The notes under the pieces: generated by a model | What the model was told of the DNA's origin: nothing | Database searches by the model: none | The model's input: the letters and a program-made list of their open reading frames with translations, nothing else | NCBI GenBank assembly: GCA_049999725.1 | Contig: JBNGIS010019765.1 | Location: forward strand, 1 to 30,121 | Length of the DNA stretch: 30,121 nucleotides | Source: Haplomitrium mnioides | Lineage: Eukaryota; Marchantiophyta; Haplomitriopsida; Calobryales | Direction of reading: 5' to 3' | Position numbers and translations under genes: made by a program | Part shown: positions 1 to 10,570 of the stretch, piece after piece | Numbering within the stretch: the first letter of the stretch is position 1 | How the letters are laid out: each line of letters opens with the position of its first letter

Positions 1-702
1 GGCTGCAGTTGTAAGGCAGCGGGACTCATAAAGGAAGTATCAAATTGTAGAAATCCAGAGGGCCTTCAAGGACTCTGTTCTCTCTTGCATATAGCATGTA
101 AATTGTTTGTCTATATCTGTGTAGTAGATTTCCTTTCTGCATTGTGTTGTTGGTTCATTAGATTAGGAAACACATTTCAGTTGAGCAGACCTTGGGAACA
201 GCCTTGAAGGGGGAGTCCAATCCCTTGACACAAGTCTGGCATCTTGGGGGTAAATGCTCTCTGTCCTTGATCCTTTTGCATAGTTAGAAATTAGATCACA
301 TTGGGATAGTTAGGATAATCTGTTTTCAGTTCTGAGACAACCCTGAGAGGGGGAGTCCAGCCTTGTTGTATTGTCAAGTGGTGCAGGTCACCAGCACCTA
401 TTCTGCCCCACACGTATGAGGTGGCAGGGTTCCAGGTTTGGACCTTTGGAATATATGGAAGAAATTACACGAATGTTGGGTGTTATGAATGTGGATTGGT
501 TCTGAATGAATGAGTTGAGTGCAAACACAAGAAGAGTGAGTGGTGAACACCAGGTCTGTAAGGAAGGGGAAAGTCTTTAAGGCTTGAAAACGGTAACTGG
601 TAAGGGGCCATCTCAGAAAAGAACCTAAAAGCCCAAAACCTGTCCTCCCCTGCACTCAAAACAGGGTCTGAAAAGGTTGAGGCTCGAAACAGGGGAGCGA
701 CA
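1..702 (+). repeat. 5' LTR of element 1, 3' portion only
   Basis: This is the tail of an LTR truncated by the window start. It aligns, with substitutions and small indels, to the LTR tails of element 2 (about 17006-17731 and 23760-24483). Shared landmarks are GGCCTTCAAGGACTCTGTT, the block CCCTGAGAGGGGGAGTCC, GTGGTGCAGGTCACC and the terminus AGGGGAGCGACA. The end at 702 is set by that terminal CA. The 3' LTR of element 1 lacks most of these landmarks. Confidence 0.85.
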
Positions 703-2170
703 GAATTTCCCTCTCAACCGAAGGCCTGAAGCTAGCCTTCACCCAGGCATAAACCCCCTCCCCCCCTTGGCAGTGAATTTAATAGAGTTGGAGGACCACC
801 ATGAGGAGGAGGAAGCTGAATTACTCGGATGGGAAACCCTTGCCCCGGAGGATTGCTATCGGGTGGTGACTCGATCGGGAACCAAGTCCAAGCCCAAGAG
901 CTAGCGGAAAAAAGAGCAGAAATTGAAGAGGGGAGCGACTCCAGAATCGTCACTTTGGAGTGATTCGGATTACAATCGAGATAACCCAAAGTGGTTCTAC
1001 CTGAAACAACAACACAATGTGCGGAAGCAGCTAGAGACCTTGGAGGCTCTGGAAGAAGAGGAGGCAGCCCGAGAAACCGTGAAAAACATCCAAGGCCATC
1101 AAGAGAAACCCTAGGAATCCAAAGTAAGATCCCCACCCTAGAAGGAGACACTAAGCCGATCCCCTACAGCATCCAGACCGATGCAAGAGAATGCCCAATT
1201 ACGGCCACAGTGGGACAGCTGATCAAGGACGGTCCAGTGTATAGACGTCAGCTGCAAGAATTGTTGATGGGTTCGAAGCAAAGGAGGAAATCACCCTGAG
1301 TCGGCGTCCAAGCGGATTTGCAACTGGTCTGCAAAGACAAAGGAGTGCCAGAAATTGATATCCAAATCGTAGGGTGCACCTTATCTTTAGCGCCAGTCGA
1401 CGGAGGAGCATGGGTCAATATCATGATAGAGGAGACCGCCCATAAAATTGGGATTCAAGGAATTCCAACCCATTGTCAGAATTATGAGATTGGCGGATGG
1501 GTCCCGAGTAAAACCACTGGGCTCCCTACTTCGGATTCCTACCTTCATTGGAGGCAAGGAATTTAAATTGAACTACTTGGTGATGCGCCCAGCCCAAGCC
1601 TCTCCTTACCCCGTACTGATTGGAAGACCATGGCTATATGGAGCCTGTGTCCTCCACAATTGGAGGAATTCCACTTTGGTGTTTGGACCTGATAAAACGG
1701 AGGTGCACTATGGGCCAATGCCACATCTAGGGGAGACCCAAGCCAAAGATGAGTATGAAAGTGAATGGTCCAAAGAAGACAAAGAATCAAAATATCACTA
1801 CTGGGTCCAGATGGTCAGTGAAGCTATAGAGTACGACTTAACGGAAGAAGGGGTTGTGGGAGTTAATCAATTAGAACTCGTAGGGGGCACTAAGGAAACG
1901 CCTATGCAGAGGCGAACCACTGAATGTTCAACGGGAGGTGAGGACACTAAGGTCGAAAGAAAAGAGAGGTCTGAAGTGTCACATCTGAATGCAATAGAGA
2001 GGCATGGCAAGTCCGAAGAACCACATCAGGTGCAGACAAGCCCCCTGAACCAGACTGATGGAGTGTGCCGAGAGCAAGGGGGTTTGCGATTAGCAACTCT
2101 CATACATGAGGATGGATCAGAATGGAGAAATGAGGTGGGGATAATGTCCCGACTCAGCACAAATCCGTAA
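703..2170 (+). pseudogene. gag C-terminal remnant and aspartic protease region, element 1
   Basis: These are broken reading frames of the gag-pro junction and retropepsin-like protease. Pieces at about 677-904, 923-1114, 1127-1279, 1318-1450 and 1448-2170 align in order to the more continuous frame 19341-20421 of element 2. Shared motifs include DNPKWFY, TVGQLIKD and the protease active-site region PVDGGAWVNIM, where DGG stands in place of the usual D-T/S-G. The stretch RIMRLADGSRVKPLGSLL follows in another frame, so there is a frameshift near 1450. An acidic linker (about 1730-2160) leads towards RT. The sequence starts directly after the 5' LTR because about 1.5 kb that carries gag and the zinc knuckles in element 2 is missing here. 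No primer binding site survives. Confidence 0.8.
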
Positions 2171-2307
2171 TTGTCCAGGAGGGATACGAATTCCATATCG
2201 GTTCAGGATAATCTGAAAACCATGAGCAGTCCTTGACCCACCTCCTAGCCAATTTCAGTGACAACTTTGCCTAGAGCCATGGAGATCTGAAGGGAGTTCC
2301 CCGTGAA

Positions 2308-3240
2308 TTGGAGGAACATCGGATTGATCTGGAACCCACAGCAATCCATGTTAGGCAACGCGAGTACCGGATGAATCCTCGATTCTCCCTCCTAGTAAAG
2401 GAAGAAATTGACAAATTGCTAGAAGCGGATTTCATCTACCCAGTGCTGAATAGCGAATGGGTATCGTCATTGGTTATAGTACCAAAGAAAATCGGACATG
2501 ATGGAGAGCGAAAGATAAGGATATGTCAAGATTTCCGAAAGCTGAATGCAACTACAAAAAAGGATCACTACCTTTTGCCCTTCACTGATGGCGTTCTGGA
2601 TCTAGTCACAAGACAAGAAGTTTACAGTTTCTTGGATGGGTATTCAAGATATAACCAGATCTAGATAAGAGAAGAGGATCAGTTGAAGACAACGTTCGCC
2701 ACGGAATGGGGGGTGTTCGCTTTCCAAAGGATGCCTTTTGGACTCTGTAACGTACCCAGAACATTTCAACATATGATGATGAACATATTCCATGATTATC
2801 TGTGGAAATTTCTCGAGATCTTCATTGATGATTTTGTGGTGTATGGAAGAGTCTGCAACCACGAGCGGTATTTGAGGCTCACCCTTCAGCGGTGCCGAGA
2901 AACAGGATTACGCCTGCACTTGGGAAAGTGCTTCTTCAGAGTGTCCGAAGGAATACTTTTGGAACATCAGATTTTGGGCATAGGCATAGAAGTAGATTAG
3001 GAAAAGACCGCAAACTGGATGAAGGTAGTATTCCCAACCAACCTGAAAGAGGTACAAGGTTTTCTGGGATGTGTAGGCTACTATCGAAGATTCATTGCAC
3101 AATTCGCCTCGATCGCCATGCCACTCACTGAAATGACAAAGCAGGACAGCACCTTTGAAGCCACGCTTGAAAAATTGACCAGCTTCAATGAATTGAAACA
3201 ACGACTAGCCAACGCACCAGTCCTCATACAACCAAGTTGG
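2308..3240 (+). pseudogene. reverse transcriptase domain, element 1
   Basis: This is the RT domain of a Ty3/Gypsy polyprotein, which would copy the element RNA into DNA. Motifs read in order: SEWVSSLVIVPKK, RICQDFRKLNATTKKDHY (motif A region), YSFLDGYSRYNQI, FAFQRMPFGLCNVPRTFQ, and the catalytic FIDDFVVYG (FIDD in place of YxDD). The thumb/connection motif GFLGCVGYYRRFI follows at about 3060-3095. One frame runs through the region but has in-frame TAG codons at 2662-2664 and 2998-3000, so it is a pseudogene. The frame continues into RNase H and integrase. The frame opens at 2308, but the true start belongs to the upstream polyprotein. Confidence 0.95.
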
Positions 3241-3630
3241 GGAAAAGATTTCCATGTAATGATCGACATATCAGGTTTCTGCGTCGGTGCCGTGATGAGC
3301 CAGGTGGATGAAAAAGGGAGGGATCATCCGATATACTTTGCAAGTAGGTTGCTAACTGCAGCAGAAAGGAATTACTCAACCACCGACAGAGAGGCCTTGG
3401 GGATCATTTATTCCCTGAAAAAATTCAAGCACTACCTGTTGCACTATAAGGTGATCTTCCACACCGATCACAACGCTCTGAAGTATTTGGTAAACAAACC
3501 AGATGTGACTGGGAGGATTGCAAGATGGATCCTGCTGCTATACGAGTTCAATTTTGAAGTTAAGATCAAACCAGGAAAGAAGCAGAGCAATGCTGACTTC
3601 TTCTCCAGTTTGGCTGGGCCAATCATTGAA
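3241..3630 (+). pseudogene. RNase H domain, element 1
   Basis: This is an RNase H (RVT-type) domain in the same frame as RT, which would degrade RNA in RNA-DNA hybrids. Visible motifs: MIDISGFCVGAVMSQ (first acidic residue), DHPIYFASRLLTAAERNYST, DREALGIIYSLKKFKHYL (catalytic Glu), FHTDHNALKYL (Asp in TDH), RIARWILLLYEFNFEVK and KQSNADFFSSL (in the position of the usual NADxLSR). The acidic residues are present and no stop falls inside this segment. It joins directly to integrase. Confidence 0.93.
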
Positions 3631-4900
3631 AAGGAAGTGGAGGATGCCTTTCCAAATGAGGACTTGTTCCAGGTTATAATAGGAAGGCCAACAAACTATG
3701 CTACAATCATTGAATTCCTCAGTACTGCACAGATTCCAAAGAGTAGCAGCAAAGAGGAGGCTGCAGTGTTTCTCAAAAAGGTGAGACCTTATCTATTAGT
3801 AAAGGGGATGGTACACAAAAGAGGACTTGATGGTGTCATCAAAAGGTGCTTGGAGCAAGATCAGGCCACAATAGTGATGCAAGCTCTGCATGGAGAGGAA
3901 CTGGAGGGTCACTTTGCAGCAGATGTTACAGTGAGGAAGGTGCTAAGTGTCAGATACTGGTGGCCAACCCTGCACAAGGATGTGCACTTCTGGGTGAAGA
4001 AGTGTGATGCCTACCAAAGGACAGGAAAGCCAACTACTAGCCAACATCACCCTTTGGTACCAATTATTCCACTGGCACCTTTTGAAAAGTGGGGGATAGA
4101 TTTCATCGGCCCAATTGTGCCATCCACCAGAAGAGGCAACAAGTACATCCTCCTAGCAATAGACTACACTACCAAATGGGTGGAGGCTAGGGCTACCAGA
4201 AAGGATGATGCCAAAACGGTGGCAGCATTCCTGTACGAACAGATGTTCTGCAGGTTTGGGCCACCCCTAGAACTGGTAAGTGACCAGAGAACCTACTTTA
4301 TTAATCAGGTGATAAAGGATTTGACCTCCAAGTACCTGATTAAGCATCGACACACTACGGCCTACCACCCACAGGCCAATGGATTGACAGAAAGAGCCAA
4401 TGGGATAATGGGCAAAATCCTCAATAAGACAGTAGCAGCCAATAAGGCAGATTGGGATTTTAAGTTGCTCACAGCAGTGCATGCCTACAACCTGGCCTAC
4501 AAAACCACAACATGATATTGTCCTTACTTTATGGTCTTCGGACAAAATGCACTCGTGCTAGTTGAATCAGAAGTACCAACCCGAAGAGTTTTGGAGGAAG
4601 GTAGAATGGCGGAGAACCAGAGCCGAAGAGAAAGACTGTATCACCTGGAACAATTGGAGGAATCAAGGGAACAAGCCCATATATGTTTGGAGCACCGCCA
4701 TCAACTACAGAAGCATTAGCATGACAAACAACTGAAACCGATAGATATTTCGGAAGGGGAGTTGGTATTGCTTTATGATAGTCGATTTGTACATTTTCCG
4801 GGAAAGTTGCACACCAGATGGGGCCCTTTGTGTTGAAAAGACTGCATCAAAACGGATCTGCAGAGTTGGAGACCTTGGGGGGAGAGGGATTTGCTAATCA
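3631..4900 (+). pseudogene. integrase, element 1
   Basis: This is a retroviral-type integrase that would insert the cDNA into the genome. The N-terminal HHCC zinc module is recognisable from LHGEELEGHFAADVT to KKCDAYQRTG, but the second Cys of CxxC is Tyr. The catalytic core carries all three acidic residues: WGIDFIGPI (first D), LVSDQRTYF (second D) and TTAYHPQANGLTERANG (E). The frame is broken by TGA at 4513-4515 and TAG at 4717-4719. Beyond them the C-terminal part is still readable (GELVLLYDSRFVHFPGKLH, then a GPF-type motif after a small frame slip near 4815). No chromodomain follows. The main open stretch (3019-4515) is 498 codons, the longest in the window, which suggests pol decayed later than the rest of the element. 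Confidence 0.93.
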
Positions 4901-5010
4901 GATTCATTACAACCGTCTGAAAAGGTACATTCATAGAGAGGAGGACGTTGGGGGTCCGAAATCAACAAGCTAAGGGAGTCGGATCCGAATCGGCAAGGGT
5001 GGGTGAGTGA

Positions 5011-5154
5011 GTGCGTAGTTGTGTGGATTTTTTAGTGCGTAGTTGTGTGGATTTTCCGGTGCATAGTTGTGTGGATTTTACAGTGCGTAGTTGTGTGGGT
5101 GTTCCAGTGCGTAATTGTGTGAGTTTTCAAGTGAGTATATGTGGGGGGCGTGAG
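5011..5154 (+). repeat. 24-bp tandem repeat, 6 copies, between integrase and polypurine tract
   Basis: Copies start at 5011, 5035, 5059, 5083, 5107 and 5131, exactly 24 bp apart, with unit GTGCGTAGTTGTGTGGATTT plus four bases. The 24-bp period keeps a frame open and encodes an octapeptide repeat of the type VRSCVDFP. At the matching place element 2 has only a short GT-rich stretch (about 20695-20730). Confidence 0.95.
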
Positions 5155-5265
5155 TTGTCAAGCACACTTTGTCAAGAATTTTGGAGGACCAGGTAGCAGC
5201 ACAATGGATAAGAGGAAACCAGACAGAGGCCAAGGAGGTGTGTTTGCGAGGACGCTTCACATTTC

Positions 5266-5277
5266 AAAGGGGAGTTA
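5266..5277 (+). other. polypurine tract, element 1
   Basis: The purine run AAAGGGGAG followed by TTA lies immediately before the TGTCAGCC start of the 3' LTR. The surrounding sequence (GAGGACGCTTCACA upstream) is nearly identical to that before element 2's 3' LTR. This is the expected plus-strand primer site. Confidence 0.85.
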
Positions 5278-5950
5278 TGTCAGCCAGTGGAAAAGGAGCT
5301 AATTTGGGATACAAGGGACCAGAAGCGGCAGCAACGATATTTCTCCAATCTGAAGTGGTAAGATAATCTTTAAGCAACACTATAACTCTAATCGGAAGCT
5401 AGGCACGGGTTACTTCATTTTTTTGATCCAAAGTAGCGGAATCAGATTCATATTGTGAAGGAAGGGGGCAAGAGTCAGAAATGTCAGCGCCAAGTAGACC
5501 AGAAAGGAAGGGACCGGAAGAGAGAAGGAAGACGGGGTAGAGCAAAGGGGATTGGGATAGCAAAGGAGAGTCGCAATGGAGCATCAAGCAGAGGAGACCA
5601 CATGACGGGGTCCAAGGAAGATCGCGCGTCAGCTGGGCATGGAAGGAAGCAATAACTAAGGATAAAGGATCGCCCAGCAAGTCAGAAAAGAGGATTCAAA
5701 GTAGGGGACACAAGCAAAAGTCATCGAGGAGCAACATCAACACCAGGGATTGGGGGACGCCTCTTTCTCCATGTAAACACGGGTGTTTTTCCGCAATCCA
5801 AAGACCTCTCAAGAGAACAAAGGTGGAAGTTTGAAGCAAGTATCGGAAGAAGTTCCTCAGAATGCATGATCGGACAACCATCGGAGTCAACTTCGGAGTC
5901 TTCACGGGAAGGGGTAGGCCCCAGAAGGGCTTATCAAAGCCTTGCCTTCC

Positions 5951-5969
5951 TAAGTGGGGAGCCCACTTA
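5951..5969 (+). other. LTR hairpin TAAGTGGG-GAG-CCCACTTA
   Basis: This is a perfect 8-bp inverted repeat with a 3-base loop inside the element 1 LTR. The same arms occur at 14860-14878, 21612-21630 and, weaker, 28676-28694 in related LTRs, although the surrounding sequence has diverged. Confidence 0.8.
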
Positions 5970-6875
5970 AAGGAGTTTCGATTTATCTTCCGTGGTAGGG
6001 AATCTGGGTTACAAGGGTTCGGATTGACCTCCCTAAGTGGAAAGTCCATCTAGCGTGGATCCGTTGGAGATCCAACCGGAATAACAGGGAGTGCCAAAAC
6101 TGCAACCTATCGAAGATCCGACAGACTTTGGAATCTAGTGAACTTCGAATAGAAGGTCAACTTCGGAGTCATACGGAGAGATGGTCAACCACGATGTTCC
6201 AACTTCCCCATTGAAAACGGCATCGGATGGTGCTCTTCAAAAACCAGTCAACTTTGGAAAGGAGCTGCTAAACGGTCCAACTTCCCACCAGCGGACGGCG
6301 GCGGATGACGTGGAGTATGGCTTCGGAATCACTCTGCGGACTTAGCCTTCTTCGGATTCATCAGATTTGGGGACCGATGCTCTTCGGAGTATTCTTTCTC
6401 TCTCTCCTTGGAGTTCACCTTTGGATCTCATTCAACCTCACAACGTCAAATGGTTCTTCTCAGCTACGACTAACTCTAAGGCGGATCTAATGACGTAGCA
6501 ACATCCGCTTGATCCTCATCAAGGTCACCTAAAAATTACTTCGGAATATGCGACTTCAGAAACGCCAAGCTCTACTCTTTGGTTTGAAAGCTCGAATCTA
6601 CACCAAGCTACCAGGGTTCCAATTGACAACCTTCACCAATTTTCGACCAGGTTTCCAGCTTTTGCACCAAGTCCAACAGACCAGTCTGCACCGAGGGCAT
6701 GTCTCCCGGATTCAACGGAACTTCATAACGACAGTTGGGGACTTCGGACTAACTTCTTCAACTAGTCCTTGCTCGTACCAGCCAGGTGATACCGCGTCCC
6801 AAGACCGTTGCTCAACAAGATTAACTACTAGCAGCGGAGGAAACAAGAAGGCTTCAAAAAGGTAAGCGCGGACGG

Positions 6876-6882
6876 TATAAAG
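6876..6882 (+). promoter_or_regulatory. candidate LTR TATA box, element 1
   Basis: TATAAAG stands about 1.6 kb into the 3' LTR in the context GGTATAAAGAG. The aligned place in element 2 (near 16064) reads TTATACC, a degraded form. A TATA motif here would imply a U3 of about 1.6 kb. No transcript evidence is available. Confidence 0.4.
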
Positions 6883-7623
6883 AGATCGACTGCGATGTTT
6901 TGAGGGTTGATTGTGGATGCAAACTTGCAAGTCGTGAGAACGATAGCAGAAAGGAAGACACACGAGGGAGGGAGGACAGACTTCAGATTTCTTAAATCTT
7001 CAATTGAAGCAGGTGAACTCGAGCAAGGGGCTAGCAGGGGTGGAGGTGGACTGGAGGGGCGTTGGGAATCGCTGGGCGGGGAGCTCTAGAGGCTCAGGCG
7101 ATCCAGGTGTATTCACCACTACGGGTGGACCAGCATCGGAGGTGGATTGATACTTGAAGAGGGAAGAAATTATGGGTTGTCCTGAAATCGGAGAGGCTGC
7201 CAAAGTGGGATCTTTGGGGTTGTGTCAGTGTTGCCTGTGCAGAAGCAACAATCCCAGAAACGTTTAGAGGGCGTTTCTGGTTTACTCTCTCAAGGGAAGT
7301 CAAGGAGGAGTAGCTGCATTCATGCCCGCGTACGATGTAAGAAGATCTACCAAAGCTTTAGGGTGGAGTGGGTAACTAGCAGTCGAGAGGATTGTCTTCT
7401 AGAGGTGGAAGTTAAACAAGACCTCTTTCGATCTTGAGGAAGTAAATCCAGGGCTTCTCGTGAGGGAAGTTAAAAAACTATCCGGAGAAGGGTGCGTGGG
7501 TGGAAGTAGATCTTAAGAAAACCAGATGAGCAGCAGAGGGAAGAGAGAAAAGGAGTGTTGAGAGCTCAAGCTTGTATTGCAGATGTAGTACCAAGTCAGA
7601 GGATTATTGGCAGAGTGTATATT

Positions 7624-7625
<2 letters not shown>

Positions 7626-7654
<29 letters not shown>
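7626..7654 (+). repeat. GT microsatellite in element 1 3' LTR
   Basis: This is an uninterrupted run of about 14 GT dinucleotides. It is absent from the other LTR copies, so it arose or expanded after divergence. Confidence 0.95.
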
Positions 7655-7656
<2 letters not shown>

Positions 7657-8093
7657 CGTGGGTTAGTTAGTTTTGTATTCAGTTTGTAATTACTGAAAAG
7701 ACATTTCAAATCTGAAGTGAACAGGGTCTCAGCTCAGCAGGAATCCAAAGATTAGCTTTAGAGGGTAAGGCAGTACAGTGGACATGTCCCTTGTATAATT
7801 CAGATATCAAGGCTTGATCTTGTCTTGTAAAACTTTGAGTCCGGATCCTATTTCAGATCCTTGGAATTCACTTTGGAGTTTGATCAGAAAAGCTTCTGAG
7901 GTGTGGATGAATGTCTAAATGAGAAATTAAACAAAGAGAAGGGTCTGTAAGGTGAGAAGGAACATCCTTAAGACCTGAAAGTGATAACTTGTAGCGGGGC
8001 CATCTCATAAAAGAACCTGAACCCCTGTAAAGTCATCCTTTTCCTTCCGAAGAGCAGTCTTTGGAGGTTAACGACCGAAGGAGGGGGCTGACA

Positions 8094-9807
8094 AATCCTC
8101 ATCTTTTTCTTTCAAAGATGTAAGCTAGAATCTCTTATTAAGCAAGGAAAAATTCATTCCACCATTGAATATTGGAATTTGTAAAGAACTTACAGCAGCT
8201 CTCTTTTATGTTGTCCTTTATTGCAAAGACCACTTTCTTTGCGTGAACTTCTCTTTCTTCCTTTTGAGATCATTTGATTTCAAAATATGCATTTAGAGTA
8301 ATCAATATTAAACTTAAAATTTCTATGACCACTTCAGGTAGACAGTTGAGCTGACAAATACCATTCGGAAGTAGCCAAAATTGATTTGTTTAAACGTTTT
8401 TGCTCCAAATATTTGCTTTTGAGTTACTCAACTTGAACTTGAATTGTTGATTGAAGGTAATGCCATTTATCCTTTGAGCTAGAGAGAGACGTTGTTGCAG
8501 AAACAATTTGAAATCACAAGTCTCCATTAGAAGAGTTACTTGAGGTTAAGTATTATAAGACAATTGTAGCGTCTTACTACGACTCGTTATCATGAAAGCC
8601 TTGACACGTTTCAAACATTTCAAGAATTTGTCGAACATTTGATTCACTTGATCATGAGTATGGCTGATTATGAGAAATCCCACCTTGATTTTTCAAAAAA
8701 CATTCTTGGCAAGAAGGAGACTAAGATATCCAAATAAGATGGAATTTTTATTCTCTCGTGTCATATTGTCCAATTGAAGATCTATGGTAGGCGGCAACCG
8801 CCATTCAAAGTCACATAACATTCTATTAGCATTGTAATTGTAAAATTGGAGTCTCTTCTCAAGTTTTTGTAGGTTTCAAAGACCCTTGAAGAAGAGCATG
8901 ATTGAATATTAAGGCACCAACAACATGCACACCCACCAAAAAATCTTTATCAACAACCACTACTTTGAACTAGGAACCGCTATTAGGTTCATGTTTTATT
9001 TAGCATTGATAAAAATCAATTTTGAATATTTAGCATATAAAATCAGAATTTGATGCTAGTAATATTCGTTTGCCAAAAAATGTAATTTTATATATCAAAA
9101 TGGTTTACTTTGAGTGCACAATGTATTAAAAACAAATCTTCTTATGAGCATTTTAACAAAATTGCTTTCATAATTTCATCTTTAAAAAACATGAGCATCA
9201 CCAAACAAAATATATAAAAATGTACACGACATTTGTTGTTCAATATTTTAAAAACTAACAATGATATCAATAATCTAAAAATTTGATAAAAACATTCAAA
9301 TTTTATCAGAAAAGTTTTGAACTAGAACCCTAAAGTGTTGGCGCAAGAGGATTGTTGAAACAAAATTGTGAAAAGGCTGCTAAAGCCTATGCATGCATGG
9401 ATATATGAGGCCATTGTGTAAGAACGCTTTGCTTGAAAAGGTCCATACGTGTAGGGACAACTACAGCTAAATCGAGCTTGAACAACTGAAGCCCATGCGC
9501 ACATAGAGAACTGAAGCCCAAGCAAGCACGGATTGGTGAGTAATTGGAAGTAGGGACTGCACAAGCCCTTCTAAGAAAGGATATCAAAAACTAAGGATTA
9601 AATAAAACTTAAACAAAAAATGAAAAAAAGAAAGTGAGCTTTCATACGAGCATAGACTTTGTTGCTAATTTTTATGAAAACCAATACATTTTGTTCAAAA
9701 ACCATTTTATGCAAGAAATTAAATTGTGAAGAAAAGACTTAAATTGGATTTGTAATGTAACAAGATTGAAACTTCATCAAATAACATTGTGTGAAGAATA
9801 TACTTTA
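8094..9807. other. AT-rich non-coding stretch downstream of the minus-strand pseudogene
   Basis: This is 1.7 kb of AT-rich DNA between the end of element 1 and the stop codon of the minus-strand pseudogene. I see no coding motif on either strand. The only structure noted is a loose cluster of short palindromic words at 9389-9560 and CATACGAGCATAGAC near 9644. Confidence 0.6.
9389..9560. repeat. loose cluster of CATGCGCRCATG-type palindromic words
   Basis: Four words of the same kind as the cores of the tandem arrays occur here: GCCTATGCATGCATGGAT (about 9389), GTCCATACGTGTAGGGAC (about 9440), GCCCATGCGCACATAG (about 9490) and GCCCAAGCAAGCACGG (about 9517). The spacing is irregular, so this is either an eroded array or scattered copies. 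Confidence 0.5.
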
Positions 9808-10470
9808 TTATGTGCAAAAACTACATCCCTTTGATGTTGTAGCTCTATCCTCTTCAGGAGGAATTGTCTCATCTAAATCAACTACTTGAGAAACTTCAGC
9901 ATCTGTAGCCCCTACAGAGTTCTGCAGAGACTTTCCAGTCCTAGAGATGGCAGTAGAATGACTAGTAGCACCTTCAGTACCAAAAGGAACATGTTCTTTG
10001 TGGTACGCATATATTATCTATGATTTGACTCACATCAGATGGCAAAGAAGCCATTGTCAAATCTCTCTAAGGAATATAGATAGATCGACATCTATCATAT
10101 TCCATAGCAATGCAATTTTGCATAAGCTTTAAAGCATAGACAAGGCATGTGTTGGATCTAAGGAAAAGATCTAAGATCCAATCTTGCTTTGTTGATAGAA
10201 GGTCAATGAAAAGATTATGTAGAGCTCAGCCAGGGGCTTTTGGTAAACATTCATAGAAGCATCATCTCTTGGATGTTTTAGCTTGGCCGACACAATAGAG
10301 AAACTGAACACACTCTGCATAATTTGCCAAGAACGACCACTGGCATCAACAGATTGCAAGTTGAAGAGCCTCATGCTCCTCTTGCTCTTATTTGTCAAGT
10401 AGCCCATAGTCCAATGCTCATGAGCATGAGCAATTCTTTGACCACCAAAATGATGAATATTGCTTTTGTC
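9808..10470 (-). pseudogene. putative last exon of ParB/methyltransferase-like pseudogene (SAM-binding part)
   Basis: The minus-strand exon follows an acceptor (TATAAG/GAC, phase 0) at 10471-10472 and ends at TAA (9808-9810). The first part reads GYLTNKSKRSMRLFNLQSVD and then MNVYQKPLAELYIIF, followed by a stop. A frame-shifted continuation reads ALSMLKLMQNCIAMEYDR. In beta-class N4/N6 DNA methyltransferases the C-terminal part has a K-P-x-x-L segment, then a glycine-rich SAM loop (FxGxGT), then a GRxxIGIExD-like strand. The first and last are recognisable here, but the glycine loop is degenerate (SLDPTHA). The tail is acidic and low complexity (VDLDETIPPEED). The domain call is a by-eye family resemblance. 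At least one stop and two frameshifts show that it is dead. Confidence 0.5.
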
Positions 10471-10570
10471 CTTATAGTAAGAAAAACAAACAAATCAGGC
10501 ACTTGAAACATAGTGTAGGAAAACTAAACAAGATAAACTAAAAAGCCAAAAAAATCAAAAAAGAACTTAC
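10471..10570 (-). other. short intron of the minus-strand pseudogene
   Basis: This is a 100-bp intron with donor GTAAGTTC and a T-rich stretch before the acceptor ACTATAAG. The phase is 0 on both sides, which supports the exon model. Confidence 0.6.

Larger units (their letters stand above)
1..8093 (+). mobile_element. Ty3/Gypsy LTR retrotransposon, element 1 (gag-less, decayed)
   Basis: This is an LTR retrotransposon read on the plus strand, cut by the left window edge. Order: partial 5' LTR (1-702), protease-region remnant, RT, RNase H and integrase in one stop-interrupted frame, a 24-bp tandem repeat, a polypurine tract, and a 3' LTR (5278-8093). Domain order PR-RT-RH-INT is that of Ty3/Gypsy (Metaviridae). 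No chromodomain is visible after integrase, and the RNase H motifs look non-chromoviral (Athila/Tat-like), but the lineage is tentative. Compared with element 2, the interval holding gag and the zinc knuckles is absent directly after the 5' LTR. The 5' LTR tail resembles element 2's LTRs more than its own 3' LTR, so this may be a recombinant. It cannot be autonomous. Confidence 0.9.
5278..8093 (+). repeat. 3' LTR of element 1 (2.8 kb)
   Basis: The LTR runs from TGTCAGCC at 5278 to GGGGGCTGACA at 8093, so its termini are the inverted pair TGTCA/TGACA. It shares scattered blocks with element 2's LTRs: the TAAGTGGG-GAG-CCCACTTA hairpin at 5951-5969, the GGTGGACTGGAGGGGCG block near 7040, and GGGAAGTTAAAAAACTATC near 7465. 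It has only one copy of the unit that is duplicated (310 bp) in element 2. It contains many CTTCGGA-type motifs (5880-6550) and a GT microsatellite. The flank after 8093 starts AATCC. The matching left target duplication lies outside the window. Confidence 0.85.

Noticed and set aside
732-1151. 139-codon minus-strand open frame
   Set aside because: It is the antisense of the gag-pro remnant that aligns to element 2 on the plus strand.
7626-7654. GT repeat as a functional Z-DNA or regulatory element
   Set aside because: It is a simple microsatellite present in only one LTR copy. Nothing else supports a role.
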